DNA of 64,000 nt from Robertkochia sediminum (GTDB lineage: Bacteria > Bacteroidota > Bacteroidia > Flavobacteriales > Flavobacteriaceae), in the NCBI RefSeq assembly GCF_016786255.1, contig NZ_JADMKT010000062.1, positions 62,001-126,000 of the forward strand, read 5' to 3'. Positions 25,835-34,747 of this stretch are shown here, in pieces. Position numbers and translations under genes: made by a program. Below the pieces are notes generated by a model. That model saw only the letters and a list, made by a program, of their open reading frames with translations. It had not been told where the DNA came from and did no database searches. Within the stretch, counting starts at the first letter, position 1; every line of letters starts with the position of its first letter.

Positions 25835-26543
25835 ATGGCACCACACAATCCGGGGCCGATTTCACCATTAAGTTCATATCAGAAGGTGAGACATAGGGTA
25901 TACCAAGGCCTAAGCCGCGAAGAATGAACAATACCCCGATAAGGATCACGAAAATGGGAATAAGCCTGCTGAGTTGCGTGCGCAATTTTACCGACAACAC
26001 ATTACCGCTATAGGCAGCTACGCTCATCAGCGGAATGGTACCAAGGCCAAACAAGGCCATATAGAGTCCGCCGCTTAGCACATCGCCCAGGGCGACGGCA
26101 CCGAACAGCGCCATATAAACGAGTCCGCAAGGTAGGAATCCGTTTAAAAACCCGATGGTATACAGGGTACCTGCAGTACGCTTTTTCAAGCGTTCTCCCA
26201 GGGCATTCTTTACCTGACCCACGAGGGTGTAGAAGGGTCGCATGAGGGTTGCAGCGCCTGTTTTCCCGAAATAAGGAACAACAGCGGCCAGGACCATGAT
26301 CACGCCGAGTACTAATGAAAGACGTTGTTGCATGCCCGCGATAAAGAGTCCGCGGCCAATACTACCAAAAAGGAGTCCGATAAGCGCATAGGTCGTTAAA
26401 CGCCCGAGGTGATACCCCATGAGCTGCAGAAATCTTTTAACCGGATTCCCGCGGTCAAGGGGTAACACAAAGGCGATGGGACCACACATACCGAGGCAGT
26501 GTAAACTCCCGAAAAAACCAAGTATAACGGCACTCAGTAACAC
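25833..26543 (-). CDS. TauE/SafE-family (DsbD-TM-like) membrane protein of the cbb3 cluster
   Basis: A 236-residue integral membrane protein with about six helices. It opens with FFGSLHCLGMCGPIAFVLP, whose His and paired Cys are characteristic of the branch of the sulfite exporter TauE/SafE family found beside cbb3 oxidase genes in Bacteroidota, and it contains GFLNGFLPCGLVYMAL in the middle. Members of this branch are suspected in copper handling for oxidase maturation; here that rests on context. The start is GTG at 26543, overlapping the ccoH stop by one base (TAGTG). It is the last gene of the oxidase operon. Confidence 0.85.
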   Translation of the reverse strand: MLLSAVILGFFGSLHCLGMCGPIAFVLPLDRGNPVKRFLQLMGYHLGRLTTYALIGLLFGSIGRGLFIAGMQQRLSLVLGVIMVLAAVVPYFGKTGAATLMRPFYTLVGQVKNALGERLKKRTAGTLYTIGFLNGFLPCGLVYMALFGAVALGDVLSGGLYMALFGLGTIPLMSVAAYSGNVLSVKLRTQLSRLIPIFVILIGVLFILRGLGLGIPYVSPSDMNLMVKSAPDCVVP

Positions 26544-26989
26544 TAATAATTAATGGCTTTCTTTACCAAATAAGACTTCCCTTCGCAGGTCCATCTTATT
26601 TCAATGTTCCAGCGGCCATCCAATAAACGGTCCTTAGGTATGAGCAAATGTGGATCAGACAATGAAATAGCAACCTCAAAGTCTAAATGTTTATTAGATG
26701 GCCTGTAAAGGAACACTTTTCCTTTTATGTCTTCAGGAAGCTGATCTTCCGGAAATACCAGTTCCAGCCCCTCAGCGGTCGGGGTAACGGCCACATCGAC
26801 CCCGGCGTCTTTGGTGAACTTTTCGGTATCTATTTCCTTCTGAAAGTTCAGTTCCTTCTTATAATAATCTTTTGTCACCAATTCGTGCTCCAGACTTTCG
26901 TCGGTCAGGCTACTCACCACGAAGTACATGATGAAGCTGATAAACAGCACGAAGGCGATCACAATTCCGGTTCCCCAATTTATTTTCAT
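26543..26989 (-). CDS. ccoH: CcoH/FixH-family oxidase assembly protein
   Basis: A 148-residue protein with one N-terminal membrane helix (GIVIAFVLFISFIMYFVVSS) followed by a periplasmic beta domain (about 60-145; LELVFPEDQLPEDIKGKVFL, ending in DGRWNIEIRWTCEGKSYLVK). This is the FixH layout; the protein stabilises the assembling cbb3 complex in the inner membrane. The ATG at 26989 is preferred to a TTG at 26998. It is separated from ccoG by 187 bp of repetitive DNA, so it may have a weaker link to the upstream transcript. Confidence 0.88.
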   Translation of the reverse strand: MKINWGTGIVIAFVLFISFIMYFVVSSLTDESLEHELVTKDYYKKELNFQKEIDTEKFTKDAGVDVAVTPTAEGLELVFPEDQLPEDIKGKVFLYRPSNKHLDFEVAISLSDPHLLIPKDRLLDGRWNIEIRWTCEGKSYLVKKAINY

Positions 26990-26999
26990 AGCGCTCAAT

Positions 27000-27176
27000 G
27001 GTTATGCGGTTATGCAGTTATGCAGTTATGCAGTGAAATGACACTCCCAACTAACTACTCCCTCTAACCGTCTTTTCTCTTTACTCTTGACTCTTTATTC
27101 TTTATTCTCCACCCATGAGATTGCCACGCTCACTGCGTTCACTCTTCACTCATATCTCATCTCACATCTCTTCACC
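27000..27176. repeat. Tandem nonamer and simple repeats between ccoG and ccoH
   Basis: 27000-27034 is a run of GCAGTTATG nonamers. It is followed by ACTCTTGACTCTTTATTCTT words (27074-27110) and TCTCATCTCACATCTC words (27150-27176). The repeats interrupt an otherwise compact operon. Confidence 0.82.
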
Positions 27177-28598
27177 CTACCTGTAGCTATGCGGCCCCAG
27201 GAAAGACGTTGTCGTGGTTTCAATAAGTTCGTCTCCACTGTATACGCCCAGGCGAATCTTCATGCGGTCGTCGTCTAACAGGGCCCTGTCGATCTCAACG
27301 AAAAGGGTTCCTTCTGCGAGGCCTTGTTCAGGGATGGTGATCCGGCTTCCGGACACCAATTGCACCTCCCCCTTTAATCCTATAAGCTTGATCTCCACAT
27401 CATCGATCTCCTCGATGGTCTTATTAACGATCTTATAGGTATACACATTAGAGATCATATACTCCCCTTTCATTTCATAGAGTTGCCCCGGCAAACGCAA
27501 TACGGTAGCTTCCACATCATTTCTCAGGAATAGCATCCCAATAAGGACGGCGGTAAGGATCCCTAATACGGCGGTATAGCCTTTCATTCGGGCAGTGAAC
27601 TTAAAGGGCGCCTTTTTCTCTATATTGTCTTCACTGGCATAGCGAATGAGCCCCTTAGGCAGATTCACCGATTCCATGATATGATCACAGGCATCGATAC
27701 AAGCGGTACAATTCACACACTCCAGCTGGGTGCCGTTTCGAATATCGATCCCGGTAGGGCACACATGCACACATTGGAAACAATCGATACAATCCCCATG
27801 ACCCAATGCGTTGCGGTCTTCCCCCTTACGGATCTTTTTCCTTCCGTTCTCTCCTTCCCCTCGAACGTGGTCATAGGCCACTACGATAGATTTATTATCG
27901 AGCAGTACCCCCTGCAAGCGTCCGTACGGACAAGCAATGATGCATACCTGCTCGCGGAACCAGGCAAATACGAAGTAGAACACTGCCGTAAAAATAAGCA
28001 GGGCAATAAGCGTATTTGTATGCGCCATCGGGCCATCGGTAATATAAGTAATGAGCTTGTCGCTACCTATAAGATAGGCCAGGAACACATTGGCAATAAG
28101 AAAGGAAAACACAAAAAAGATAAACCACTTAAAAGTCCGCTTTCTGATCTTCTCGGCATTCCACGCCTGTTTGTCCAGGCGTATCTGCGCCCCACGGTCG
28201 CCTTCGATCCAGTATTCAATACGGCGAAAGACCATTTCCATAAAGATGGTCTGCGGACAGATCCATCCGCAAAATATCCTTCCGAACACTACGGTAAAAA
28301 GGATCACGAATACCACCCCGATGATCATCGAGATCACGAACAGGTGGAAATCCTGCGGCCAGAAAGGAAACCCGAAAATATTAAACCTGCGTTCCAGCAC
28401 ATTGAACATGAGGAACTGGTTGCCATTGATCTTCACGAAAGGAGCCAGTACCAGGATGACGAGTAAAAAATAACTCACATACTTACGGTAATCGTAGAAC
28501 TTTCCGCTGGGCTTTTTCGGATAGATCCAGCTTCGCTTTCCTTCTTCGTTTACCGTTCCTATGGAATCCCTGAATACCTCTTTTCCCTGATCAGTCAT
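27177..28598 (-). CDS. ccoG: CcoG/FixG-type cytochrome oxidase accessory protein
   Basis: A 473-residue membrane iron-sulphur protein needed for cbb3 oxidase maturation; CcoG reduces copper during delivery. Visible motifs are FGRIFCGWICPQTIFMEMVF, REQVCIIACPYGRLQGVLLD, and a ferredoxin-like pair CIDCFQCVHVCPTG and CVNCTACIDACD for two [4Fe-4S] clusters. There are about five to six membrane helices and a C-terminal Ig-like FixG domain (about 380-473). Its ATG lies 35 bp after the ccoP stop in the operon. Confidence 0.95.
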   Translation of the reverse strand: MTDQGKEVFRDSIGTVNEEGKRSWIYPKKPSGKFYDYRKYVSYFLLVILVLAPFVKINGNQFLMFNVLERRFNIFGFPFWPQDFHLFVISMIIGVVFVILFTVVFGRIFCGWICPQTIFMEMVFRRIEYWIEGDRGAQIRLDKQAWNAEKIRKRTFKWFIFFVFSFLIANVFLAYLIGSDKLITYITDGPMAHTNTLIALLIFTAVFYFVFAWFREQVCIIACPYGRLQGVLLDNKSIVVAYDHVRGEGENGRKKIRKGEDRNALGHGDCIDCFQCVHVCPTGIDIRNGTQLECVNCTACIDACDHIMESVNLPKGLIRYASEDNIEKKAPFKFTARMKGYTAVLGILTAVLIGMLFLRNDVEATVLRLPGQLYEMKGEYMISNVYTYKIVNKTIEEIDDVEIKLIGLKGEVQLVSGSRITIPEQGLAEGTLFVEIDRALLDDDRMKIRLGVYSGDELIETTTTSFLGPHSYR

Positions 28599-28633
28599 GG
28601 CGTTCGGGTTTATTGACTATTTATGGTTTCCGT

Positions 28634-29605
28634 TTACTCTTCCTCAACCCCGGCTTCGGCTTCTACAGCCTCTGCCTCAGGTTGCTCAACAGCTACAGAA
28701 TCGGTCACTGCTTCAGCAGGAGCTTCTTCTGTCGCCTCATTGGTCCAGATCTCTTCTCCTTCCGGAGCTTTCGGATTGGCCGGTGTGGTTCCCTGAAGGG
28801 TCAACACATAGCTGGCCACCTGGGCCATTTCCACCGGCTTAAGCACCGAACTCCAGGCGATCATCCCTTTTCCGGAACGCCCACCTTCGGAGATGGTTCT
28901 GAACACATTCTTAATACCACCACCCAGGATCCAGTTGGCATCGGTAAGGTTTGGTCCGATACCCCCACCTCCATCGGCCATGTGACAAGCCACACAGTTG
29001 GTCTGGAAAATGGTTTTTCCTTTGCTGATGTCAGAAGCGTCGGTCAATACCTCAACCGTATTCACATCGATCAGGTCCTTAGCGGTCTTTTTATACTCTT
29101 CGATAGCGATTCGCGCCTCGGTCATTTCCTGCTGGTATTCTGTAGCCTGGTCAGGAGCTCCGATGATATGGAAACGCACCAGGTAGATGGCAGCAAATAC
29201 GATAGACACGTAAAATCCGTACAACCACCAAGGCGGAAGGCTGTTATCCAGTTCCTGGATCCCGTCGTAGTTGTGATCGAGGATGATCTCACCCTCTTCT
29301 TCAATGGGTTTACTCTTGGTGAGTGCCTTATATAATTTTCTGTACCAGGCATTTTCTCTAGCAGCGATCTTTCTGGCCTCCAGCGCTTGTTTCTGCTCCT
29401 CGGTCATCATGGCCTGAGAGATATTGTGCATCGCAGCCAGCATCACCTCGATCCCGATCAGGGTAATGGTAAAGAGTACCAAAAAGAGCGATACTTCCGG
29501 ATATTCTATAAAGGCAGGCTTATCAGAATCGATCATCCACTCGGCCCCAAGAAAGACCAGGGTGACGATTACTATAACTCTTAAATATGATGCAAAGTCT
29601 TTCAT
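28634..29605 (-). CDS. ccoP: cbb3 oxidase subunit III, single-haem CcoP
   Basis: A 323-residue subunit with two N-terminal membrane segments (VIVIVTLVFLGAEWMI and LFLVLFTITLIGIEVMLA), a third at WWLYGFYVSIVFAAIYL, and one cytochrome c domain (about 205-275) with the haem motif NCVACH and axial Met in KGMIAW. Proteobacterial CcoP has two c-type haems; only one CxxCH is present here. The family's segment DGIQELDNSLPPWWLYGFY is preserved. The C-terminal 50 residues are a Glu/Ala tail (EATEEAPAEAVTDS) of unknown use. It abuts ccoQ with 3 bp between. Confidence 0.95.
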   Translation of the reverse strand: MKDFASYLRVIVIVTLVFLGAEWMIDSDKPAFIEYPEVSLFLVLFTITLIGIEVMLAAMHNISQAMMTEEQKQALEARKIAARENAWYRKLYKALTKSKPIEEEGEIILDHNYDGIQELDNSLPPWWLYGFYVSIVFAAIYLVRFHIIGAPDQATEYQQEMTEARIAIEEYKKTAKDLIDVNTVEVLTDASDISKGKTIFQTNCVACHMADGGGGIGPNLTDANWILGGGIKNVFRTISEGGRSGKGMIAWSSVLKPVEMAQVASYVLTLQGTTPANPKAPEGEEIWTNEATEEAPAEAVTDSVAVEQPEAEAVEAEAGVEEE

Positions 29606-29608
29606 TGT

Positions 29609-29788
29609 TTATTCATTTTCTTGGTTGTCTAATGGAAAACGGCTCACCTTGTTGATATAGTCTTTCTTGGCAGAGAACACCCACCAGAAAAGTCCTATAA
29701 AGAACACGAAGAATATCGAGAGGGATATGATCGGATAGATCTCGATCCCGTCTATGGTAGCCATATGGTCTTTTACAAATTTCAACAT
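29609..29788 (-). CDS. ccoQ: Small CcoQ-like oxidase subunit
   Basis: Reading the minus strand from ATG 29788 gives a 59-residue peptide, MLKFVKDHMATIDGIEIYPI followed by one membrane helix ISLSIFFVFFIGLFWWVF and the basic segment SAKKDYINKVS. Size, single helix and position between ccoNO and ccoP fit CcoQ/FixQ, which stabilises the cbb3 complex. It starts 3 bp after ccoNO and ends 3 bp before ccoP. Confidence 0.9.
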   Translation of the reverse strand: MLKFVKDHMATIDGIEIYPIISLSIFFVFFIGLFWWVFSAKKDYINKVSRFPLDNQENE

Positions 29789-29791
29789 GGT

Positions 29792-31996
29792 CTATTCGTT
29801 TTTAGCGGTGAGTTCTTCATTCCCATCTTTCACCTTGATATCGGTTCCCAGGCGCTGTAAGTAAGCGATAAGGGCCGTGATCTCGCGATCTTTCATCTCG
29901 ATGAACGCCTCCCCGCGCGTCTCTGCTGCGCGTTTATCTTCCTCGTAATTCGTCACGAATTCAGGATCACTGTAGAGGTTTTGCTGGATCTGTGCAGCCT
30001 GGGCCTCCATAGACGCCTGGGCATTGGCAATATCCTCATCGGTATACGGCACACCAAGAGTGACCATGGTCTCCATTTTCGCTTCGGTCTGAGAGCGGTC
30101 AAGCGCCCTTCTGAACAACCATTTATAGGCCGGCATGATACTTCCTGCAGAAGTGGTTTGCGGATCGTACATATGGTTCAGGTGCCAGTTGTCAGAGTAT
30201 TTCCCTCCAACCCTCAGCAGGTCGGGACCGGTACGTTTACTACCCCATAAGAACGGGTGGTCGTAAACATATTCCCCGGCTTTGGAATACTCTCCATAGC
30301 GCTCGGTCTCACTTCGGAACGGACGAACCATCTGGGAGTGACATCCCACACAACCTTCGCGGATGTAAATATCACGACCCTCCAGTTCCAGCGGTGTATA
30401 AGGCTTCACACTGGTAATGGTCGGAATGTTCGATTTCACCAATAAGGTCGGTACGATCTGAATTACCCCTCCGATTAGAATAGCAACGGTAGCCAGTACA
30501 GTAAGCTGTACCGGACGTCTTTCTAACCAGGTGTGGAATGGCTCACCGGCAAGACGACCCTTACGCACTTTGGTAAGCGCAGGAGCTTCTGCCAGCTCAT
30601 CTTCAACCTTTGTACCCTGACGGATGGTCATGATCGCGTTATAGATACCAATAAGCACACCGATCAGGTAAAGAGAACCACCAATGGCACGCATCCAGTA
30701 CATCGGAATGATCTGGGTAACGGTTTCCAGGAAGTTACCGTAAATAAGCGACCCATCAGGATTGAACTGCTTCCACATAGACGCCTGGGTAAACCCGGCA
30801 ACGTACATAGGCAGTGCATATATGATAATACCAAGGGTACCGATCCAGAAGTGGAAATTAGCCAGTCCCTTAGAGAATAATTGTGTTTTGAACATCTTCG
30901 GCACCAGGTAGTACATCATACCAAAGGTGAGGAATCCGTTCCATGCCAAAGCACCAACGTGAACGTGAGCGATCACCCAGTCTGTAAAGTGCGCAATAGC
31001 ATTAAAGGTTTTAAGTGAGAGCATCGGCCCTTCGAAAGTAGCCATACCATAACCGGTAATAGCCACTACCATGAATTTAAGAACAGGATCGGTACGCACC
31101 TTATCCCATGCTCCTCTCAGGGTAAGAAGACCGTTGATCATACCACCCCATGACGGAGCGATAAGCATAATTGAGAAGACTACTCCCAGGTTCTGCGCCC
31201 AGTCGGGAAGTGCAGAATATAATAAGTGGTGCGGTCCTGCCCAGATATAGATAAAGATGAGCGACCAGAAGTGCACGATAGAAAGTCGGTATGAGTATAC
31301 CGGCCTGTTGGCAGCCTTAGGCACGAAATAGTACATAAGACCCAGAAAAGGCGTGGTCAGGAAGAAGGCCACGGCGTTATGACCGTACCACCATTGCACC
31401 AGTGCATCCTGTACCCCGGCGTAAGCCGAATAGCTTTTAAGTGCCGATACGGGAAGTTCCAGCGAGTTAAAAATATGTAATACCGCAACAGTAATAAAGG
31501 TTGCCAGATAGAACCATACCGCCACATAAAGGTGACGCTGTCTTCTCTTGAGAATGGTTCCGATCATGTTTACCCCGAATGCTACCCAAACCAGGGCAAT
31601 AGCAATATCGATAGGCCATTCAAGCTCGGCGTATTCTTTTGAGGTCGTATACCCCAGTGGCAGCGTGATCGCGGCCGATACGATGATGGCTTGCCAGCCC
31701 CAGAAATTAAAGTTTGAAAGGGCATCGCTAAACATACGCGCTTTGAGCAAACGCTGTAACGAATAATACACCCCTGCAAAAAGCGCATTACCTACAAAGG
31801 CAAAGATCACCGCATTGGTGTGCAACGGACGAAGACGGCCAAAACTCAGCCAGGAAATTCCGTCGGTAAGGTTAGGGAACACGAACATAAAGGCCAGTAA
31901 AAGCCCAACTAGCATCCCTACAGCTCCCCACAACATTGTCGCGTAGAGAAACTTTTTAACGATCTTATTATCGTAATAAAATTGCTGTACTTCCAT
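29792..31996 (-). CDS. ccoN: cbb3 oxidase fused subunits I and II (CcoN-CcoO)
   Basis: A 734-residue fusion of the haem-copper catalytic subunit and the mono-haem subunit. Residues 1-480 are CcoN with about twelve helices; ligand motifs include QWWYGHNAVAFFL and IWAGPHHLLYSALPD (Cu-B histidines) and DWVIAHVHVGALAWNG (haem histidines). Residues 500-734 are CcoO: one helix (LTVLATVAILIGGVIQIV) and REGCVGCHSQMVRPF (c-haem), with later KWLF as in CcoO. CcoN and CcoO are separate in Proteobacteria, and the fusion is usual in Bacteroidota. The complex reduces oxygen at very low concentration and pumps protons. Confidence 0.96.
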   Translation of the reverse strand: MEVQQFYYDNKIVKKFLYATMLWGAVGMLVGLLLAFMFVFPNLTDGISWLSFGRLRPLHTNAVIFAFVGNALFAGVYYSLQRLLKARMFSDALSNFNFWGWQAIIVSAAITLPLGYTTSKEYAELEWPIDIAIALVWVAFGVNMIGTILKRRQRHLYVAVWFYLATFITVAVLHIFNSLELPVSALKSYSAYAGVQDALVQWWYGHNAVAFFLTTPFLGLMYYFVPKAANRPVYSYRLSIVHFWSLIFIYIWAGPHHLLYSALPDWAQNLGVVFSIMLIAPSWGGMINGLLTLRGAWDKVRTDPVLKFMVVAITGYGMATFEGPMLSLKTFNAIAHFTDWVIAHVHVGALAWNGFLTFGMMYYLVPKMFKTQLFSKGLANFHFWIGTLGIIIYALPMYVAGFTQASMWKQFNPDGSLIYGNFLETVTQIIPMYWMRAIGGSLYLIGVLIGIYNAIMTIRQGTKVEDELAEAPALTKVRKGRLAGEPFHTWLERRPVQLTVLATVAILIGGVIQIVPTLLVKSNIPTITSVKPYTPLELEGRDIYIREGCVGCHSQMVRPFRSETERYGEYSKAGEYVYDHPFLWGSKRTGPDLLRVGGKYSDNWHLNHMYDPQTTSAGSIMPAYKWLFRRALDRSQTEAKMETMVTLGVPYTDEDIANAQASMEAQAAQIQQNLYSDPEFVTNYEEDKRAAETRGEAFIEMKDREITALIAYLQRLGTDIKVKDGNEELTAKNE

Positions 31997-32001
31997 AGTG
32001 T

Positions 32002-32196
32002 TTATTGATTATTATTGCTTGGATCCGATTGTTTAGTGTCGCGTTCATCGGGTATGAGCTCATCTTCAAAAAGCATACGGACGCCAGGCGTATAACTATC
32101 GTCATACTGCCCGCCTCTGACTGCCATTACAAAAGCGACAAAAAAGATCACCGCCACGATAAGGCTTACCGTGATAAGAATATAGATAACACTCAT
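32002..32196 (-). CDS. ccoS: CcoS oxidase maturation protein
   Basis: A 64-residue single-helix protein (MSVIYILITVSLIVAVIFFV, then FVMAVRGGQYDDSYTPGVRM LFED). The segment GQYDDxYTPxxRML is the family signature. The ATG at 32196 is chosen; a longer in-frame start at 32253 would overlap the Fnr-type palindrome. CcoS is needed to insert cofactors into the oxidase. It is the first gene of the ccoS-NO-Q-P-G-H transcript. Confidence 0.93.
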   Translation of the reverse strand: MSVIYILITVSLIVAVIFFVAFVMAVRGGQYDDSYTPGVRMLFEDELIPDERDTKQSDPSNNNQ

Positions 32197-32216
32197 ACCT
32201 ATTAAGAATGCTTTAA

Positions 32217-32260
32217 CAAAATTATTTTTTCTCACCGCCAAAAAACATGACAATTGTCAT
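32217..32260 (-). promoter_or_regulatory. Fnr-type site and promoter of the ccoS-NO-Q-P operon
   Basis: ATGACAATTGTCAT (32247-32260) is a perfect 14-bp palindrome. On the minus strand a consensus -7 element TAATTTTG (32224 to 32217) starts 29.5 bp from its centre, giving a class II activator geometry at about -41.5. The transcript would begin about 16 bp before the ccoS ATG. The site lies between the ccoI stop and ccoS, so the two are separate units. Confidence 0.85.
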
Positions 32261-32267
32261 GACGCGG

Positions 32268-34637
32268 TCATTTTAGCTTTTTTCCCACCCAGGATGTAGC
32301 CAATGTCGTAAAGGCTACCACACTTAAGGAACTAACAGGCATAAGGATAGCGGCTACCACCGGAGACAGGGCTCCTGTAACAGCAAAATACAATCCGACG
32401 ATGTTGTAGAGGAAAGAGAGTATAAAACTCACCTTGATAATGGTCACCGCACTACGTGCAGCCCCGAGGTAGCTGTGTAAATGTTCCAGCTTAGCGGCGT
32501 CGAGTATGGCATCACAGGCCGGGGAGAACACGTTCACGTTCTCGGCGATAGCCACTCCCACATCACTTTGTTGCAGCGCCCCCGCATCATTGAGTCCGTC
32601 GCCCACCATCATGATCTTAGCCCCTTCTTTTTGATGAAAGGAGATATACTCCAGCTTGTCATTGGGCTTCTGGTTGAAGAACATTTGGGTTCCGGACGGA
32701 AGTAATTTTTCGAGGTTGACTCTTTCGCTGTCGTTATCACCGGAAAGCAGAGCCAGGTCGTAATGCTTTTTAAGTTTTCTGAAAAGCTGCGCCATCCCGG
32801 ACCGGTACTTATTGTAGAAGGTATAAGCCCCCTTATACATTTTATTCACCCGGATATGTACGGCAGTTTTTGCGGTAGTGGTTGCCGGCTTTGACCCGAC
32901 AAAATCGGGAGACCCCGCCTTTACCGAGGTATCGCCATACACCCCTTCGACCCCTTTTCCCGTATATTCATTAAAACGATCTAAGGGAAGAACATCAAAA
33001 GGCTCGAGCATCTCATAGAGCTGACGGCTCAAAGGGTGGTTCGAATTTCTCAGGGTTGAGCGCAGTAAACTTTCTTCTTTAGGATCAAGCGCCTCACCCT
33101 CATAACTGATCTCATTGCTGTTTCCGGCAGTAATGGTCCCCGTTTTATCGAATACCACCGTACCCACAGCTGCCATACGCTCGATCACCTGGGCATCTTT
33201 AAGATAGAATTGTTTACGACCGAAAATGCGCAGCATATTCCCTAGGGTGAAAGGGGCGGAGAGCGCCAGGGCACAAGGACAAGCCACAATAAGAATGGCC
33301 GATATCACAGGAATGGCCTTTGATGCATCGATAACATACCAGGTTATCCCTGAAACCAGGGCAATGAGCAAGATCACGATGGTAAAGTACTTACTAATGG
33401 TATTGGTAAGGTCGCGAAAGCGCGTTTTCTTATCGGTTTGAAACACCTCGTTACTCCACAATTGTGTGAGGTAACTCTGAGAAACATCCTTCACCACCTC
33501 AACTTCTATAGCAGCACCCATCTGCTTACCTCCCGCAAAGAGTTGCTCCCCCGAAACCTTTTTTACCGGGTCCGATTCCCCGGTCACAAAGCTGTAGTCT
33601 ACGCGGGCCTCTCCCCGAATGAGGATCGCATCGGCAGGAATAAGCTCTTCATTACGGATCAGGAGTCGGTCGCCTTCCTTTACTTTATAGATATCTACAG
33701 GCTCTTCTTTAGCACCTGCTCCGATACGGGTAACCCCGATCGGGAAATAACTTTTATAGTCTCTTTCGAACGAAAGGTAATCGTAGGTGCGTTGCTGAAA
33801 ATAGCGCCCTAAAAGCAGGAAGAACACCAGCCCGGTAAGACTGTCAAAGAAACCCTGCCCGGTATGGGTAAAGATCTCCCAGGAGCTGCGCAGGAACAAT
33901 ACCGCGATACCCAGGGCAATGGGCACATCGATGTTCAGGATACCGGCGCGAAGGCCTTTCCAGGCCGAAGTAAAATAGGAGGATGCTGCGTAGAACACCA
34001 CCGGCAATGACATACAGAACATGATCGCCCTGAAGAAAGGCTTATACTGATTAAGCCAGAATTCGTCGATCTCAAAATACTCGGGAAAGGAAAGCAACAT
34101 CACGTTGCCAAAGGCAAATCCGGCAACCCCCAGCTTATAGATCAGGCTGCGGTCGGCCTTACCCTTATTCTCTTCGCGATCATCCAGGCTTATATGAGGT
34201 TCGTAACCTATTGTAGAAAGCAGTATGACTAAAGCCTTTAGCCCCAGTTCGTTCTGAAAGGTGATACGGGCCGTTTTCTTCGGAAAGTTCACCTGAGCGC
34301 TACGCACCCGGTGATCCAGCTTATGCAAATTTTCGAGCACCCATATACAGGAACTGCAGTGCATTTGAGGTATATACAGGTTGACGATACTTAATTGTCC
34401 GTCGTCAAAATCAAGAAGTTTTTGCTGAAGGTCGGGATTGTCGAGAAAGTTAAACTTATCGGCTCTGATATCCGGACTGATGCCGGGATTGCGCTCCAGA
34501 TCGTAATATCCGGAGAGTCCGTTGCCTGAAAGGATCTCGTAAACGGTCTTACAGCCGTTACAACAAAACTCCTTATCCTCAAAAATTACCCGATCGTTTC
34601 CGCATTCTACCCCACAGTGATAGCACGAATGATCCAT
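32268..34637 (-). CDS. ccoI: CcoI/FixI-type copper-transporting P-type ATPase
   Basis: A 789-residue P1B ATPase that supplies copper to the cbb3 oxidase. Order of elements: a Cys-rich N-terminus (CYHCGVECGN, then FCCNGCKTVYEIL), a heavy-metal domain with CSSCIWVLENL (about residue 95-105), eight helices, the actuator motif TGESDPV, the ion-path motif CPCALALSAPF, the phosphorylation motif VVFDKTGTITAG and the hinge GDGLNDAGAL. The ATG at 34637 is preferred over 34682, since the DHSCYHCG start is typical and the upstream stretch contains promoter sequence. An Fnr-type site and a -7-like element precede it on the minus strand. Confidence 0.95.
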   Translation of the reverse strand: MDHSCYHCGVECGNDRVIFEDKEFCCNGCKTVYEILSGNGLSGYYDLERNPGISPDIRADKFNFLDNPDLQQKLLDFDDGQLSIVNLYIPQMHCSSCIWVLENLHKLDHRVRSAQVNFPKKTARITFQNELGLKALVILLSTIGYEPHISLDDREENKGKADRSLIYKLGVAGFAFGNVMLLSFPEYFEIDEFWLNQYKPFFRAIMFCMSLPVVFYAASSYFTSAWKGLRAGILNIDVPIALGIAVLFLRSSWEIFTHTGQGFFDSLTGLVFFLLLGRYFQQRTYDYLSFERDYKSYFPIGVTRIGAGAKEEPVDIYKVKEGDRLLIRNEELIPADAILIRGEARVDYSFVTGESDPVKKVSGEQLFAGGKQMGAAIEVEVVKDVSQSYLTQLWSNEVFQTDKKTRFRDLTNTISKYFTIVILLIALVSGITWYVIDASKAIPVISAILIVACPCALALSAPFTLGNMLRIFGRKQFYLKDAQVIERMAAVGTVVFDKTGTITAGNSNEISYEGEALDPKEESLLRSTLRNSNHPLSRQLYEMLEPFDVLPLDRFNEYTGKGVEGVYGDTSVKAGSPDFVGSKPATTTAKTAVHIRVNKMYKGAYTFYNKYRSGMAQLFRKLKKHYDLALLSGDNDSERVNLEKLLPSGTQMFFNQKPNDKLEYISFHQKEGAKIMMVGDGLNDAGALQQSDVGVAIAENVNVFSPACDAILDAAKLEHLHSYLGAARSAVTIIKVSFILSFLYNIVGLYFAVTGALSPVVAAILMPVSSLSVVAFTTLATSWVGKKLK

Positions 34638-34657
34638 AGTTTGCTCAATTACCGAAA

Positions 34658-34701
34658 CAAAAATGAGACTCTCAAATTGCAATTTATATGATTTTTGTCA
34701 T
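34658..34701 (-). promoter_or_regulatory. Fnr-type site and promoter of ccoI
   Basis: On the minus strand the site reads ATGACAAAAATCAT (34701 to 34688), with one perfect and one weaker half. The -7-like element CATTTTTG (34665 to 34658) starts 29.5 bp from the centre, the same spacing as at ccoS. The site lies between ccoI and the divergent fnr gene; on the plus strand the nearest -7-like element (TACCTTAG, 34710-34717) is only 15.5 bp from the centre, so there it would block rather than activate. Confidence 0.72.
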
Positions 34702-34747
34702 GATATTTGTACCTTAGAATTGCAAAACGAACACTTTAGGTATTATC

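Noticed and set aside
34688-34717. Autoactivation of the fnr gene by the site at 34688
   Set aside because: On the plus strand the nearest -7-like element is only 15.5 bp from the site centre; the spacing fits ccoI on the other strand.
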